Shown piece by piece: positions 12,476 to 23,554 of a stretch of DNA of 64,000 bases. Within the stretch, counting starts at the first letter, position 1. Every line of letters starts with the position of its first letter. The stretch comes from Hygrophila difformis (lineage: Eukaryota > Streptophyta > Magnoliopsida > Lamiales > Acanthaceae), in the NCBI GenBank assembly GCA_030278955.1, contig JAOANR010000014.1:19098068-19162067 (forward strand), read 5' to 3'. The notes below the pieces were generated by a model that ran no database searches, was not told the origin of the DNA, and saw only the letters and a program-made list of their open reading frames with translations. The translations under genes and the position numbers were made by a program.

Positions 12476-14488
12476 TGTAACACCTTGAATTTTTATACTC
12501 TATCCATTATATTTTTATTTTTATGAGATTGTATATTCTCTTAATATTTTTGAGGAAATTATTTTATTTTTGAAGTTTTTAAAATTATACTAAAGTGTAT
12601 TATTGTATTTTAAATTATTTGTTTGTAAGAAGGTTATTTTATTGATATTATGCATATATTTATTAAAGTTTAAGTACTATTATTTTTAAATTTTACTACT
12701 ATGATTATGATTATATAAGATTTTGGTTACTTGTTAAAAAAAAAAACAAAAAAAAAAAACAAAAGGCCAACGTAGCAATACATATAATATAAAATAATGT
12801 AGGCTACAGTAACCTTACTTTTCATCCCACATTGAATGAATTAATGTGGCAATCCTTTTCAATTGTCTATATATAGCCACGTTACCCTTCTTTTCATTCA
12901 CTATCTTCTAAGCTTACAACCTAAGGTAAGCTAGTTAATTTTTATATTATTATTATTATTGTTGTTGTTGGGGTGACGACTTTGCGTCGCCCCGACCTAT
13001 TGGGGTGATGCTACTTGCGTTGCCCTAGCCCCGGTCTTTCTTTTAAAGGAGGACCTTAGTTTAAATTTTCGTAGCAGATAGTAGCTGGGAAGGCGCCAAG
13101 GCTCTGTTAGGCAAGTCGGTGTTAGTATAAATTTTCCAGTAGAGTAAGTTTTCTATGCTTTTCTGCCATTATTATTTTTATTGGCTTTCCTTATTTATTT
13201 AATTTGTCTTTGCTTGGCTTTCCTTTTTCCGCCTTCCTTATTTATTTAGGTTGTCTTTGCTTTAGTAGTAGGCCTTTATTTTTGTTCCTGCTTTAGTAGT
13301 TGGCAATATTTTTGGTTCTTGCCCTACTAGTAGTAGGCTTTTATTGTTTCTTATTGGCCTACAATATCCGTTGTCGCTTGCTCGTTCCTTGATCTTGTTT
13401 TAGTTGTTAGCCTTGTTATTCCTGCTGCATTTGCTTCCGATGCGTATTTCCTCTTGGCTTCGTTTTAATTACCTTTGATTTAGAAGACACTCGCTGTATA
13501 AATAACCAATTTGAGTATATGTCCTAAGTACGGCAACATAGGTTATAGCCATCCCGCCGAGGGGTTTCATGGCATATATGAGTGAGACCGATTTATTGAT
13601 GATCTTTGTTGAACCTGGTGAGGTAATCCAACTTGTTGTTGACTCTTTGGCCTGCGGGCACTCTTGAAGGGTAATTATCTATTGGTTAATAGATAACGAG
13701 CATGATTGAGGTTGACTTGCCGTGTGACGGTCCGTGTTCACTAGGTGCTGGAAAATGCCATAGAGAGTGACCCTGAACTAACTGAGATCGGGTGAGACCG
13801 GGATTTAATACAGATAAGTAGTGTGAGGTTCATTCTGAATCCCTCTAACATGCATGAAACCATTGAAATGATTATTCATATCTTGGCATTTGCCCTTGTT
13901 GAAGATTTCGGGTTGATCCAGAATTTAATACTATATATTGTTGAATTGTTGGTTGCTAATTTGAGAGTACCATTATTATGTTGCCCCTATTGTTGAGCTC
14001 CCGCTTATTGATTTGAAAGCAGCATTCTTCTGTCTATAATTGTTTGGTTGTTCGTTGGTTCCGAGTATAGGGAACTTACCAGCGAATCCGTCGCTGATAA
14101 TCCTTCTTTCTTCATTCTTTTTCCTTCCAGGTTAAGATTAAAGACTGACAGGGGAAGGGAACACTACACCTGCATATTTTCTGCACATAAACTTTTCATT
14201 AGTTTTGGAAGATGTCAGAATTTTGACAACGCTGCATTGTGATTTTGCTATCTTGTGTATAATATCAAAAATGGTTCTTATTCCAACATTGTATATTGTT
14301 TTCAGAAATGATATTTGTTTTTAATGAAATATTATAGCTATTGTCGTTAAGCATGGTTGTTTGAAATGGATAAATGGTATACTCGTTTTAGCCTTAGCAT
14401 CTCCCGAATAAGCCCGATGTGTCAGATCGAGTCTTATTTAGGAGGTGTGGCGGTAACACCCGCGAGTCGGAAAAACCGGGGTGTTACA
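12476..14488 (+). repeat. 3' LTR
   Basis: 2013 bases, near-identical to the 5' LTR and bounded on the right by the ATGAA target duplication at 14489-14493. Confidence 0.95.
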
Positions 14489-14876
14489 ATGAAATTCGTT
14501 ATTAAACACGCTGGTAGCAAGTCCTGCCGCATCTCTTTAATTCCAAGATAGTTTTGATCTCATCTGGTGGAAAGATCATTGTCGTATAAAATTCCTCCTT
14601 AAGGCAGCCTATTTAGCCAGGACATCCGATGGTTGATTATCTTCTCGAAACTACCCACTCCATTCTTCAACAAAGTCACGGCAACCAATAAATCTAATTA
14701 ACATATCCATTTCCACTCCCTTCTCATGAACCATCCGCAATTCCCTTCATAATAAAATAAATAATTATATTAATAAAAATGATTAGATAAATAATAAATT
14801 AAGTAATTAGTTTCGAGCTATTATTTTAATGTAAAACTCAAAACTTCCCAAACCTGTATGACAACAAATCCATAAT

Positions 14877-15055
14877 GTTTTTTTTTTTTTATAAACAGTG
14901 ACACTCATTTGTCAGCAAAGGTGTGTGGGAGCCCAAACCACACAAATTACAAAGGGGATAAAGGGAAGGGGATAAGGGGCCGGGTGGGGATCGAACTCCC
15001 AACCTATGGTTGAGAGAAGGGGACTTGACCACTAGGGTAAGTCCCCAACCCCAAG
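14877..15055 (-). mobile_element. tRNA-derived SINE, copy A
   Basis: A 179-bp element on the minus strand. The minus-strand 5' part contains a B-box-like GTTCGATCCC downstream of an A-box-like stretch, and it ends in ATAAAAAAAAAAA. An 11-bp TSD, AAATCCATAAT, lies at 14866-14876 and 15056-15066. Copies B (44148-45388) and C (23397-23545) belong to the same family. Confidence 0.88.
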
Positions 15056-15066
15056 AAATCCATAAT

Positions 15067-16572
15067 TATTTTCTATGCACAACTCACTCGAAACTCGCAC
15101 ACACGGTATGTTTCCCATATCTGATCATCCATCTCTCTATACTTTGACTCCATTATGACCAAACAATATGTTCAAAATAATAATTGTAATAGTAGTGCGT
15201 ATCTTACCAAAAATAAAAATCTAATCTCATCCAAAAAAAGTAAAAATCTAATTGGCCCATAATATATTCAATCTCACAGCGTAACTTTGTAATTATGACC
15301 CAATCCGCCGTCGACCTCAATTCATGAACATGAACACTGACTCACGGGTCATAATTTGGGACACAAAGCCCACAACTGATGATATTGGACCAGCAAGCAC
15401 CCAATACTCATATGAACATGAAGGCACAAGAATCTTAGGAATTTATGGTTGTTCAAAGTGTTTAGACCAGATCAAATCACGTTTGTGATTTTTGGTTTGG
15501 TTTTTTATTTAACAAAATCGTGGTTTGCGCTTTAGATTTTGTTTGGAGAAAAAATTAATATATATATATTTAATATATATATATTTAATATGTATATATA
15601 TTTAATAATATATATATATAATTTGTTGTTTACTTAACTTATGCTATAAGTTATTGGGTTTAGAGTGACAAAATCATGCAAGATCAAAATTAAATTTTAC
15701 TTGTTTTTGAATCAGTCTGTAAATTGTAATTTTATTTTTTTTCAAGAGCTTATAATAGTTATAGTTTATTAAGTATTTGTCTTGTAAATTGTAAATTTAT
15801 GTTTTTTTAAACTTTTAATTAGCATTTTTGAGTTTGGACTGTTAGACTTACGACTGTAATTCATATGATTTTTTTTTGTTTTAAAAATTTTGGTTAAACC
15901 ATAACCAAACTGCACCAAACTGTTTTTTCCGTTTGCTTTGATTTGGGTTTGGTGCGAAACTGCACCAACCCAAACCGTGTTAGCCACTACCTAAGATACA
16001 TACATAATAAACTCCCACATCAATAAAGATTAAGATCCATCCAAATTCATACACAATCCTGCTCATCTCCAATTTCAAGCTCTTAAGTTCCTCTTCATAA
16101 ATAAGCCCTACCAACGCCCTGACAAAATTCAAAAATAATACTGTATTTAGGGATTGAAATAGGTCTGGGCCAATATTGGGCTTGGCAATTGTACGATCAA
16201 GATACTTAACATTTAATTATTCATAAACCACTTAAATATTCAAACGTGAAACATTTCATTTAGATGTCATTCATTTTATTTTGTTTTAATGAATAGAAGT
16301 GGAAACTGGAAAGTGCCTTATGATGTGCGGAAAGGATCACAGGAAAAGCAAAAGGAAAGGGGAACCACCCGCTGTCCGAATGAGGACAGTTCACTCATGA
16401 AACTTCCCAAGAATATGCCCACACAGTGGTCACCCACCTCAGCCTTTGTCTGATGCTGGACATGGACGTCCACATGGACCCAAATAGACAAATGACATTT
16501 CACAGTAATAGGTAATACAGTGATAAGAAAATCTAACCAATTATTCACACTCCCTAAGAGGCAAATGTACTG
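15067..16572. other. Intergenic DNA with an AT microsatellite
   Basis: No gene seen. A TA/TTTAATA-rich simple repeat lies at about 15556-15623. The stretch 15460-16000 is T-rich, with GGTTTGG / CCAAACC motifs near both ends; it may be an old hAT-type MITE, but I could not find target duplications. Open frames here lack any family features. Confidence 0.45.
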
Positions 16573-16580
16573 TGTACCAT

Positions 16581-19500
16581 CAGTGGCGGACCCAGGATTT
16601 TTTCAGAGGTAGGGCCAGAATCTGTTTTTTCAATCATAAGTACACAAAATATCACATACAATTTTCTTAATTAAAAAGTATTAACTTATGACAAAATTTT
16701 AGCAGTATAGAGCAATCATATACAGAAAATGATATAGTGACAAGAACCAGAATGTACCAATGCAGCCAGACGTTAATAACAATATCATTCTCATTTGTAA
16801 GAGGAACTTGCATATCTAGTTCCTACATGAAATTGCACGCTTTTAGTATAAGGTATTTCTCGAGTATCAAATACAAAGTAACAACCATTATGTCTGGTCA
16901 TTTGTCCGGCATCATACCTATAATAGCACATCATTGTCTTGTCTTAAGCAAATGATTCTTCAGCTAGCTGAAAGCATTCACCAAACAGTTCATCAACAAT
17001 TTTCATAAACCAAATAGTTCATCAACAAATTTTAGCAGCAATGGAATATATTGAAGTGCATTGAAAATACCTCAATTAGAAATTCTACTTAATTGATGTC
17101 GTCGGTTACCCATCTTCTGATACCGCTGCAATATGGATTCATTATCTATGGAACTGAAAACATCTCTTTCAATATATGTCACTAAAGTATCACTCATCAG
17201 TTCATCTCCCAATTTATTCCTCAAATTTGTCTTGATAAGATTCATTGCCGAGAATACTCTTTCAACTGTAGCTGTGGCAACCGGTAACACCAATGCTAAT
17301 TCAATTAATTTATGAACAAGCGGAAAAATCACATCTTTTTCTGTTTTGACCATCGCAATTGCAAGCCCTTCTAAACCTTGAAGTTCAGAAAAATCATCAC
17401 AGCTCCTCACATGTGAAATGAAAACCTTCAACTGATGATATAACATGATACGGTCAATTGATGAAAAATCATTTGGATAGAGTTCAGAAAGACGAACTAA
17501 TCGGTCCCTATCAAACTTAGAGAATTGTGCTCTAGGATCCAGAGAAGAAATACAAAGTAGTAACTCCGAATTTGTTTCGGTGAACCGATTATTCATCTCT
17601 TGATTAATCAAATCAAAAGCCTAGAAATAAAAATATTCAAGTTAGTTCAAAAACATTAGCAATAGCACAATTTATATGTCAAACTAAAATAGTGAAAATA
17701 CTAACCGAATTGAATATTTCCACCTTATAACGATGAAGATATGTGATTTCTTGTTTGGCACGCCTATAACGCCCACGCAATGGCAAAAAATCATCAAAGT
17801 TAGGAACCACAATATTTCTTTTCTCTTTTTCATTCACACAATACCGAGTGACTCTTTCTAAGAAGTTGTTCCATTCTTCTTCCCTCATTGATAGTAGCTC
17901 TTTCTTCGTGGTAGAAATCAATCCCACTGCATTCACAAGATTCTGATTTTTAAGTTGCAAGGCTTTAGAGAGCTCATTTGTGGTGGCAAGAATGTTTATC
18001 ATCAAATGCATAATGAATACAAATTCAAAACTCTCCATCTTTTCCATCAAACCATTTACTAAACCCTTTTGATCCGTGGAAGTGCCATCTTCACATATAT
18101 CTTGAAGCACATCCAAGATTGATTCCCACATATCAGACAAACGAATAAGAGTCATGTAATGTGAACCCCAACGTGTATCTCCAGATCTCACAAGAGTAGT
18201 TGCTTGATTTTTGCCCTTCCCTGTTGCAGTCTCACCATTTATAATACTTGCAACTATTCTATCGTGATGATGTTGAGAGAGAGCATCTTTTCTTTTGCAC
18301 GAGCCACCAACTACATTGACAATTTGTGATACATAACTAAAAAAGTCAGAAATTTCAGGGATTCCTTTTGCAACCGCAACAACCACCAATTGAAGCTGAT
18401 GAGCAAAACAATGGACATATGATGCACATGGTTGTTCTTTCAGTATTAACGCTTGAAGCCCATTGAATTGACCCCTCATGTTCGAAGCACCATCATACCC
18501 TTGTCCACGCAATCTAGAATAAGATAGATTGTATGTCGCAAATACACTATCAATAACATTTTTCAGGGATTGAGATGATGTATCTTGCACATGTTCCACA
18601 GTTAAAACTCTTTCAATTATTGCACCACAATTATTCATATATCGTAGAACAATTGCTACTTGCTCTTTGCTCGAATTGTCACGAGACTCATCAACCATAA
18701 GAGAGAAAAAATGGTCTCCAATATCATCAATGATAGCCATCCTAGTCTCCATAGCACAAGCATTCACCAACTCTCTTTGAACTTTTGGAGCAATCAACTT
18801 ATTATTTTCAGGAACATTTTCTCTAAGAACCTTTGCAACTTCTTCATTTTCATCACAATAAAAATCCAGAATTTCAAGGAAGTTACCTCTATTAGTAGAA
18901 GTTGAGGATTCAGAATGACCACGAAAAGCCAATCCTAGCTTCAATAAAAGTCGAACAACCTTTAATACTGCAGTTAACCTCTTTCGGTAAGCAACCTCAC
19001 TTTCTTGGCTTTGTGCTAGAAAATTATATGATATACTTTGCCTTTGATTCTCAAAAGCATTGCACCTCGCCACTGCTACATTGTGTACACTATTATGATC
19101 ACCACAAATATGCTCCCTAAATAGGGCCAAGGCATTCTTCCAATTATCGAACCCTGCACTTGTAAATGCCATATTCGCTTTCCGACCTCCAAACAAATAA
19201 CAATAAAAGCAATACGCTTTATCTTCACGTGTGCTATATTCTAACCATGTGTAATCCTTATACCAATTTTTTTGAAAGCTCCTTCTATGTCCTCCTACTT
19301 GAGTTTGAGGAAAATCTAATATCGGTTGGCAAGGACCTCTAGTTAGGTACGCCCTTCTAACTAAATCCCTAATATTCACATCAAAATCATCAATTTGCCT
19401 TCGAACTCCAGGATCAACTTCAATGTCATTTGGATCAAAATCACCACTTTTTCTCTTACTCCCACTAACTTGCTCAGAAGAATTTAGATTTGCATTCGGT

Positions 19501-20125
19501 TTAGAAGATTCCACAGAACTTTTTGATAATTTAGAAAAATATCTATCCATCTTCCCCTAAATCAATAAATCAATTCAAAACGAATTAATATAAAGCACAA
19601 GAAGTAATTATTTACACATCATCAGTCATAAGAAGTAACTAACAAAATGAATTCAAAACAGCCATAAAAATTAATGTAATTATTGAACATAAAAATTAAC
19701 ATAAAAAATGCATATTTACATCAATTAAAAGCTTGAATGAATCTAAATTTGTTTCTGCATAATTATACTCATCAAAGATAGGCAAATAAATCATCAAAGA
19801 TGGGCATTTCCTTCCATTCCAATATATATGTATATAATGTATTCAAACCTGAAAAAAATAGATTGGGAGAAAAAAGAGATCAAACCTACAACAAGCTCGA
19901 GAGGTGGTCTGCAATAGGTTCCGGCGGAGCAAGGCAGAGCGGCGCCGAGGAAGAAGGGCCGAGCAACCGCAGAGTGGTGCCGGACGGAAGAAGCGCCGGA
20001 GGGAAGAAGGACCGCAGGTGCGAGAAGGAACAATGGGCGGAGCCACCGGTGATGGTGGATGCCGGAGGGCGGATTGCGCTGTCTGAGATGGGGCTGCCTG
20101 TCGAGAGGTGAATTGGGTGTGGAGC
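16581..20125 (-). mobile_element. hAT (Tip100-like) DNA transposon carrying a transposase
   Basis: The lower-coordinate end starts CAGTGGCGGACCCAGG, the typical terminal inverted repeat of plant Tip100-type hATs, next to TGTACCAT at 16573-16580. Inside lies a two-exon transposase on the minus strand with a GC-rich leader (19880-20110). The other end is not certain: AGTACCAT at 20126-20133 matches 7 of 8 bases of the left flank and is a plausible TSD, but the sequence before it (GGGTGTGGAGC) is only weakly like an inverted repeat. The right terminus is probably mutated, which may have immobilised the copy. Confidence 0.8.
17072..19550 (-). CDS. hAT transposase (TTF-type zinc finger, DUF4371, hAT dimerisation)
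   Basis: Exons 19550-17706 and 17620-17072 join in phase 0 (CG|GTTAGT donor, TTTCTAG|GC acceptor, 85-bp intron), giving 797 residues with no internal stop. The first part carries a TTF-type zinc finger (about residues 95-125, KAYCFYCYLFGG), the middle a DUF4371-like region including VDESRDNSS and GYDGASNMRGQFNG of the RNase H-like fold, and the C-terminus the hAT dimerisation motif (PVATATVERVFSAMNLIK, about 725-745). Length and order fit plant 'zinc finger MYM-type 1-like' hAT transposases. It would bind the terminal repeats in the nucleus and cut and paste the element. The ATG at 19548-19550 follows a GC-rich leader. It looks intact, but activity cannot be judged from sequence. Confidence 0.92.
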
Positions 20126-20133
20126 AGTACCAT

Positions 20134-21432
20134 CACTGATATGATTCTCCATCAATCTTCATTTCATTACTCTGTCAACATTGCATTGGTTTTCTGTTGA
20201 AAATTTTCATTCTTTCCACACAAGGACTGAAAACTACAATAATAATAATGGCTATGACAATTGACAACTAGCTAGTCAGGACAGACCTTACACAAAATGA
20301 AAATCTTGCCCTGAGTGGGGCTTGGGGATGGTGAGACTTTCCTGGCCTAAGTTAATGGGCATCTTGATTCATCACTTAATTTAAATTTGACCTAACTTTC
20401 ATTGAATCACCTGCACCCACAGACTGAAGCTTCAATCTACAAGGGCATGGGTCCTTTATGTCTTTTTGGTTCAATAATAGTATTACATACTTTATGCAAA
20501 TGCTTATAGCCCATTAATTGAAAGCCAAGTAATAACATGCAAGAATTAACTTAAAAGTTTCCAAATTGATTTCAATATGGTGTTGCGGGTGTGTTTGTTG
20601 CGCTCTTGCTATCTTTGGGGAGACTGTGTGCCAATACGAGGATCTGGGGAACGGTAAAATCCTCGAGGGCAACACAGTTTTCGTGTGCATGATCGATAAG
20701 TTAAGCCGTATTCATTTTGGCATTTGGGAGTAACATATAAACTCAATTCCCAAATACATATTTAGACCATTCTTCATTTGATGGATTTGTACTTAGTAGA
20801 AGATTTATAAAAAAAGAATTTGAAATTCAGTTAAAGTAGAAAATCAGAAGAGTATATTTGAAATCCATTCATAAATAAATTCTTCTATGAATCCAAATAT
20901 TTACTAATTACTATGGATTTTAAACCATTTTCTAAGCCTTTGCAGTTGTAGTTATGACAAAATTTCATGAGCTTGCATATTATGCAAGAAGTGTCTCGAG
21001 AAATGCAAAGTCCTTGCCTTTTTCCATGTTCAATTTGAATACATTGAATAAGAAAGTGAGGACAAAAATACTAAAGCACAAGACAGAAATTTTATTTAAG
21101 CCTCTGAGTCACCTCTGGACAAATAAAGAAGAGATGAAGCAGCAATATAATTATTTGGGATAATTTATAATTACAACCTCTCTACATATGCAAAGTAAAT
21201 TCAATCCAATCCACACCAGCATAAATCAATTGGCTTCTTCTCACTATATAACTACTGACACTGGACATCAAGATAACAAGACAGAGCAGCAATAATTAAA
21301 CCAAAATGGATGGCTTAGATTGAACACAAACCACTTCCTTACTACATGATTAAGATCCCATGATTAATCAAAAGTATGCATGTGCAATGTGCCTGAGGAG
21401 GGAAGGAAGGGGGTATTATATTGGTGATTAAT
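20134..21432. other. Intergenic DNA downstream of the NaKR-like gene
   Basis: No gene seen. 20580-20700 is less AT-rich and gene-like in composition but has no sustained frame. The right part must hold the 3' UTR of the minus-strand NaKR-like gene, which ends at 21433. Confidence 0.5.
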
Positions 21433-22187
21433 TTAAGGGCACAATTCAGTGTTCCAGAGCTGAGCATTTTTGACTTTGGAGACACTGTGGAGGACTTCCA
21501 GGGGAACAATGTCTCCTGTTACCACCACCATCTTGCTTTCCAGGTCCACTTCATACCAGCTCACTCCTACACTCCCATGTGATGAATAAGTGTGAACAAT
21601 CCACTCTTTTCATTAATTTCAACAAACACAAAAAAATCGAACAGACAAAATGAAATGGATTAATGATGTAATAATAACAGTAATGTAGTACTGCTCTTGA
21701 GTGCTCACCTTGAATCTTAGAGATGTGCTTCTCCACTTTCCTGGCGCATCCGCCGCAGTGCATAGACACTCTAAGCACAACTTTCTGCAACCATATAGTA
21801 TAATTGAAGAAACAACAAATTAAACCCTAAACCCTAATTGATTAAGTCAGTAACCAAACATGAATAGGGTTTTGAACTAACCTTGGGCTTGAGGTGGAAG
21901 GCAAGAGTGGGATTTGGATCATAATCACCAGAGGCAATCATGTCCTTGAGCTTCATGGGCTTGAGGGGGGCTTGAAGGATGAGTGGGTTTGTTTCATGAT
22001 CTTCTTCTTCTTCATCTTCATTGTCTTGATATTGCTGGTGAAGGGGTTTATTGTTGTTGTTTTTGTGGGGGTTTCTGAGGCAGAGGCCACAAGTGTAGGT
22101 AGCTCCTTGAGGTAAGAGACAGAAGCGATCCAGGGCCTGGAGGGCCCTCCTGGTCCTCCCACTGCTCACCCTCATCATCTTCCTCAT
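21433..22187 (-). CDS. NaKR-like heavy-metal-associated (HMA) domain protein
   Basis: Three exons on the minus strand, 22187-21882, 21784-21709 and 21566-21433, join in phase to a 171-residue protein. The N-terminal ~100 residues are basic, with Cys pairs (CGLCL), Asn- and acid-rich low complexity, and LKPMKLKDMIASGDYDP. An HMA domain follows: VVLRVSMHCGGCARKVEKH with the metal-binding CxxC as CGGC, then WYEVDLESKMVVVTGDI and HSVSKVKNAQLW. The layout matches SODIUM POTASSIUM ROOT DEFECTIVE (NaKR) and plastid copper-chaperone-like proteins. The end (TELCP) has no CaaX box, so it is not a prenylated HIPP. Likely a metal-binding adaptor; the exact role is not readable here. Intron 1 contains a telo-box-like AAACCCTAAACCCTAA at 21822-21837. 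TATATAA near 22355 on the minus strand could be the TATA box. Confidence 0.9.
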
Positions 22188-23396
22188 TATCCCCCTTTTT
22201 TCTAGGTTGTAATTGTGCAGAAGTGTATCAGTACTGCTCCTTCTACTACCCTTTTTCTCCAGGCTCCAGTAGGAGTCCTCCTCTGTTCTTCTGTGGACAG
22301 TGGTCAGTACTCAGGGGATGTAGAGAAAGTAATTCTCGGCAAGCTTTGTTTGTTTATATAATTGTCAAGGATCCACCTTTTGCTGTTTATATTATACTAG
22401 GAGGGATAAAACCAAAATAGTCTCATAACTTACCTTTAATTCCATAATCGTACGTAATTTATTTGAATTTCTCAATTGATTCTATAACTACACTAATTAC
22501 GACACATTCAGTTCTCTATCCCACTAAGGACGATTACTGTGAAATATAATGCCCATTTGTTCCCATAACTTATCTATAAAGCCAATTTGATTCATACACT
22601 TTTAGTGCCAATTTGATTCATATACGAGACTAATGCCAATATGGGGGTTAGTTTTAATTAATAATCTCACCGATCGAGTCACTGTCTATTACTTGAAGTA
22701 AGAAATTTCACCACATGGTTTCTCAAATTGAAATCCCTTCTCAATCACTACATATTATATTGATGATTTTGTACTGTTTATATTTTTATTACATACGTCA
22801 ATAAATTGAAAAAAAAAAAAGGGTGGTCCCACAAATTATTTATGTGGAGTATAGTGCTCCAATGTCCAGATTCCAGAGAAGACAATAGTGGGAGTGTGGG
22901 AGGGTCCTTCATTTTAGGAATTGTTCTTGTTAAATGTGATGGTGAATTATAATTAAATGATGATCATCTCTCATTCTCTCCTACTATATTAGAATTCAGT
23001 CAACCTGCAGTCTACACTTTTGAATTTTTAAACTTTTCATTTTAATTCCTCCCTCCTCTTCTTTTCATTTCATTATTATCACATTCCCTCAGATTTCAAA
23101 TTTCCATTCAAATTTGTCATCTAGTTACAGTATACATGGAATCCACTTATTCCACTTGATTATATATATGAGCAACTCGCCTTTTTTAAAAAACAAAAAA
23201 TATATACAGGTATATGTATGCCACTTGTTTAGGAATGAAATTCAATAATTTTTTTCAAATATATATATATATATATGTGTTTTTAGTAATTAAATTATAG
23301 ACAATTCCTTAACTTATACTATTAGAAAGTAAAATTTAACAGTGCATTTGAATTATATTTTAAAATAAATATTTAAATTAGTCGACCTATTGAAAT
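22188..23396. other. Promoter side of the NaKR-like gene and intergenic DNA
   Basis: 22188-22420 is the likely promoter/leader of the minus-strand NaKR-like gene. The rest is AT-rich with no gene. A TA microsatellite lies at about 23262-23276. Confidence 0.45.
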
Positions 23397-23545
23397 ATAT
23401 ATATATATATTTTACTGAGCAGGAAATGAGTGGTGTGAGTCCATTACAAATGGATAAATGAGAGGGATAGGGGGCAGGTGGAGATCAAGCCCCCAACGTA
23501 AAAGTTGGAAGTCAGATGACATAACCACTAATCAAGTCGTCGCCA
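23397..23545 (-). mobile_element. tRNA-derived SINE, copy C (diverged)
   Basis: It shares with copies A and B the order A-rich tail (antisense), GAGTGGTGTGAG, TTACAAA, GGGATAGGGG, GGAGATCAAGCCCCCAAC and ACCACTAATCAAGTC, but is older. TSD TATTGAAAT lies at 23388-23396 and 23546-23554. Confidence 0.75.
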
Positions 23546-23554
23546 TATTGAAAT

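Larger units (their letters stand above)
8293..14488 (+). mobile_element. Gene-poor Ty3/gypsy-type LTR retrotransposon
   Basis: Two near-identical ~2-kb LTRs (8293-10341 and 12476-14488), both starting TGTAACACC and ending GGTGTTACA, bound a 2.1-kb internal region. A perfect 5-bp TSD, ATGAA, lies at 8288-8292 and 14489-14493. A primer-binding site for initiator tRNA-Met follows the 5' LTR. The only coding trace is a chromodomain-like pol C-terminus at 12016-12252; gag, protease, reverse transcriptase and RNase H are absent. It is therefore a non-autonomous deletion derivative of a chromovirus (Tekay/Del-like by style) that must have moved in trans. The near-identical LTRs imply a fairly recent insertion. 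Confidence 0.95.
8202..14752 (-). mobile_element. 5'-truncated LINE fragment, split by the LTR element
   Basis: The pieces 8202-8292 and 14494-14752 together make a ~350-bp LINE 3' end on the minus strand. Poly-T at 8202 is the antisense poly-A tail. The minus-strand text at 14600-14640 reads like the RNase H tail of plant L1-type ORF2 (FREDNQPSDVLAK, with a stop just before). Target duplications of 14 bases with one mismatch flank it: TAAAAGAAATAATT at 8188-8201 and TAAAATAAATAATT at 14753-14766. The LTR retrotransposon later inserted into it. Confidence 0.75.

Noticed and set aside
14877..15055. Genuine tRNA gene (A and B boxes present)
   Set aside because: The sequence does not fold into a full cloverleaf, has an A-tail and target duplications, and recurs in the window; it is a SINE.
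15460..16000. hAT-type MITE with GGTTTGG/CCAAACC ends
   Set aside because: No matching 8-bp duplication or clear terminal repeat could be found, so no element was called.
19794..20155. Overlapping GC-rich open frames on both strands
   Set aside because: They lie in the GC-rich leader of the hAT element. Composition alone keeps several frames open, and no domain is visible.
21822..21837. Telomere repeat
   Set aside because: Only about two units inside a gene intron; more likely a telo-box or chance than a telomere remnant.
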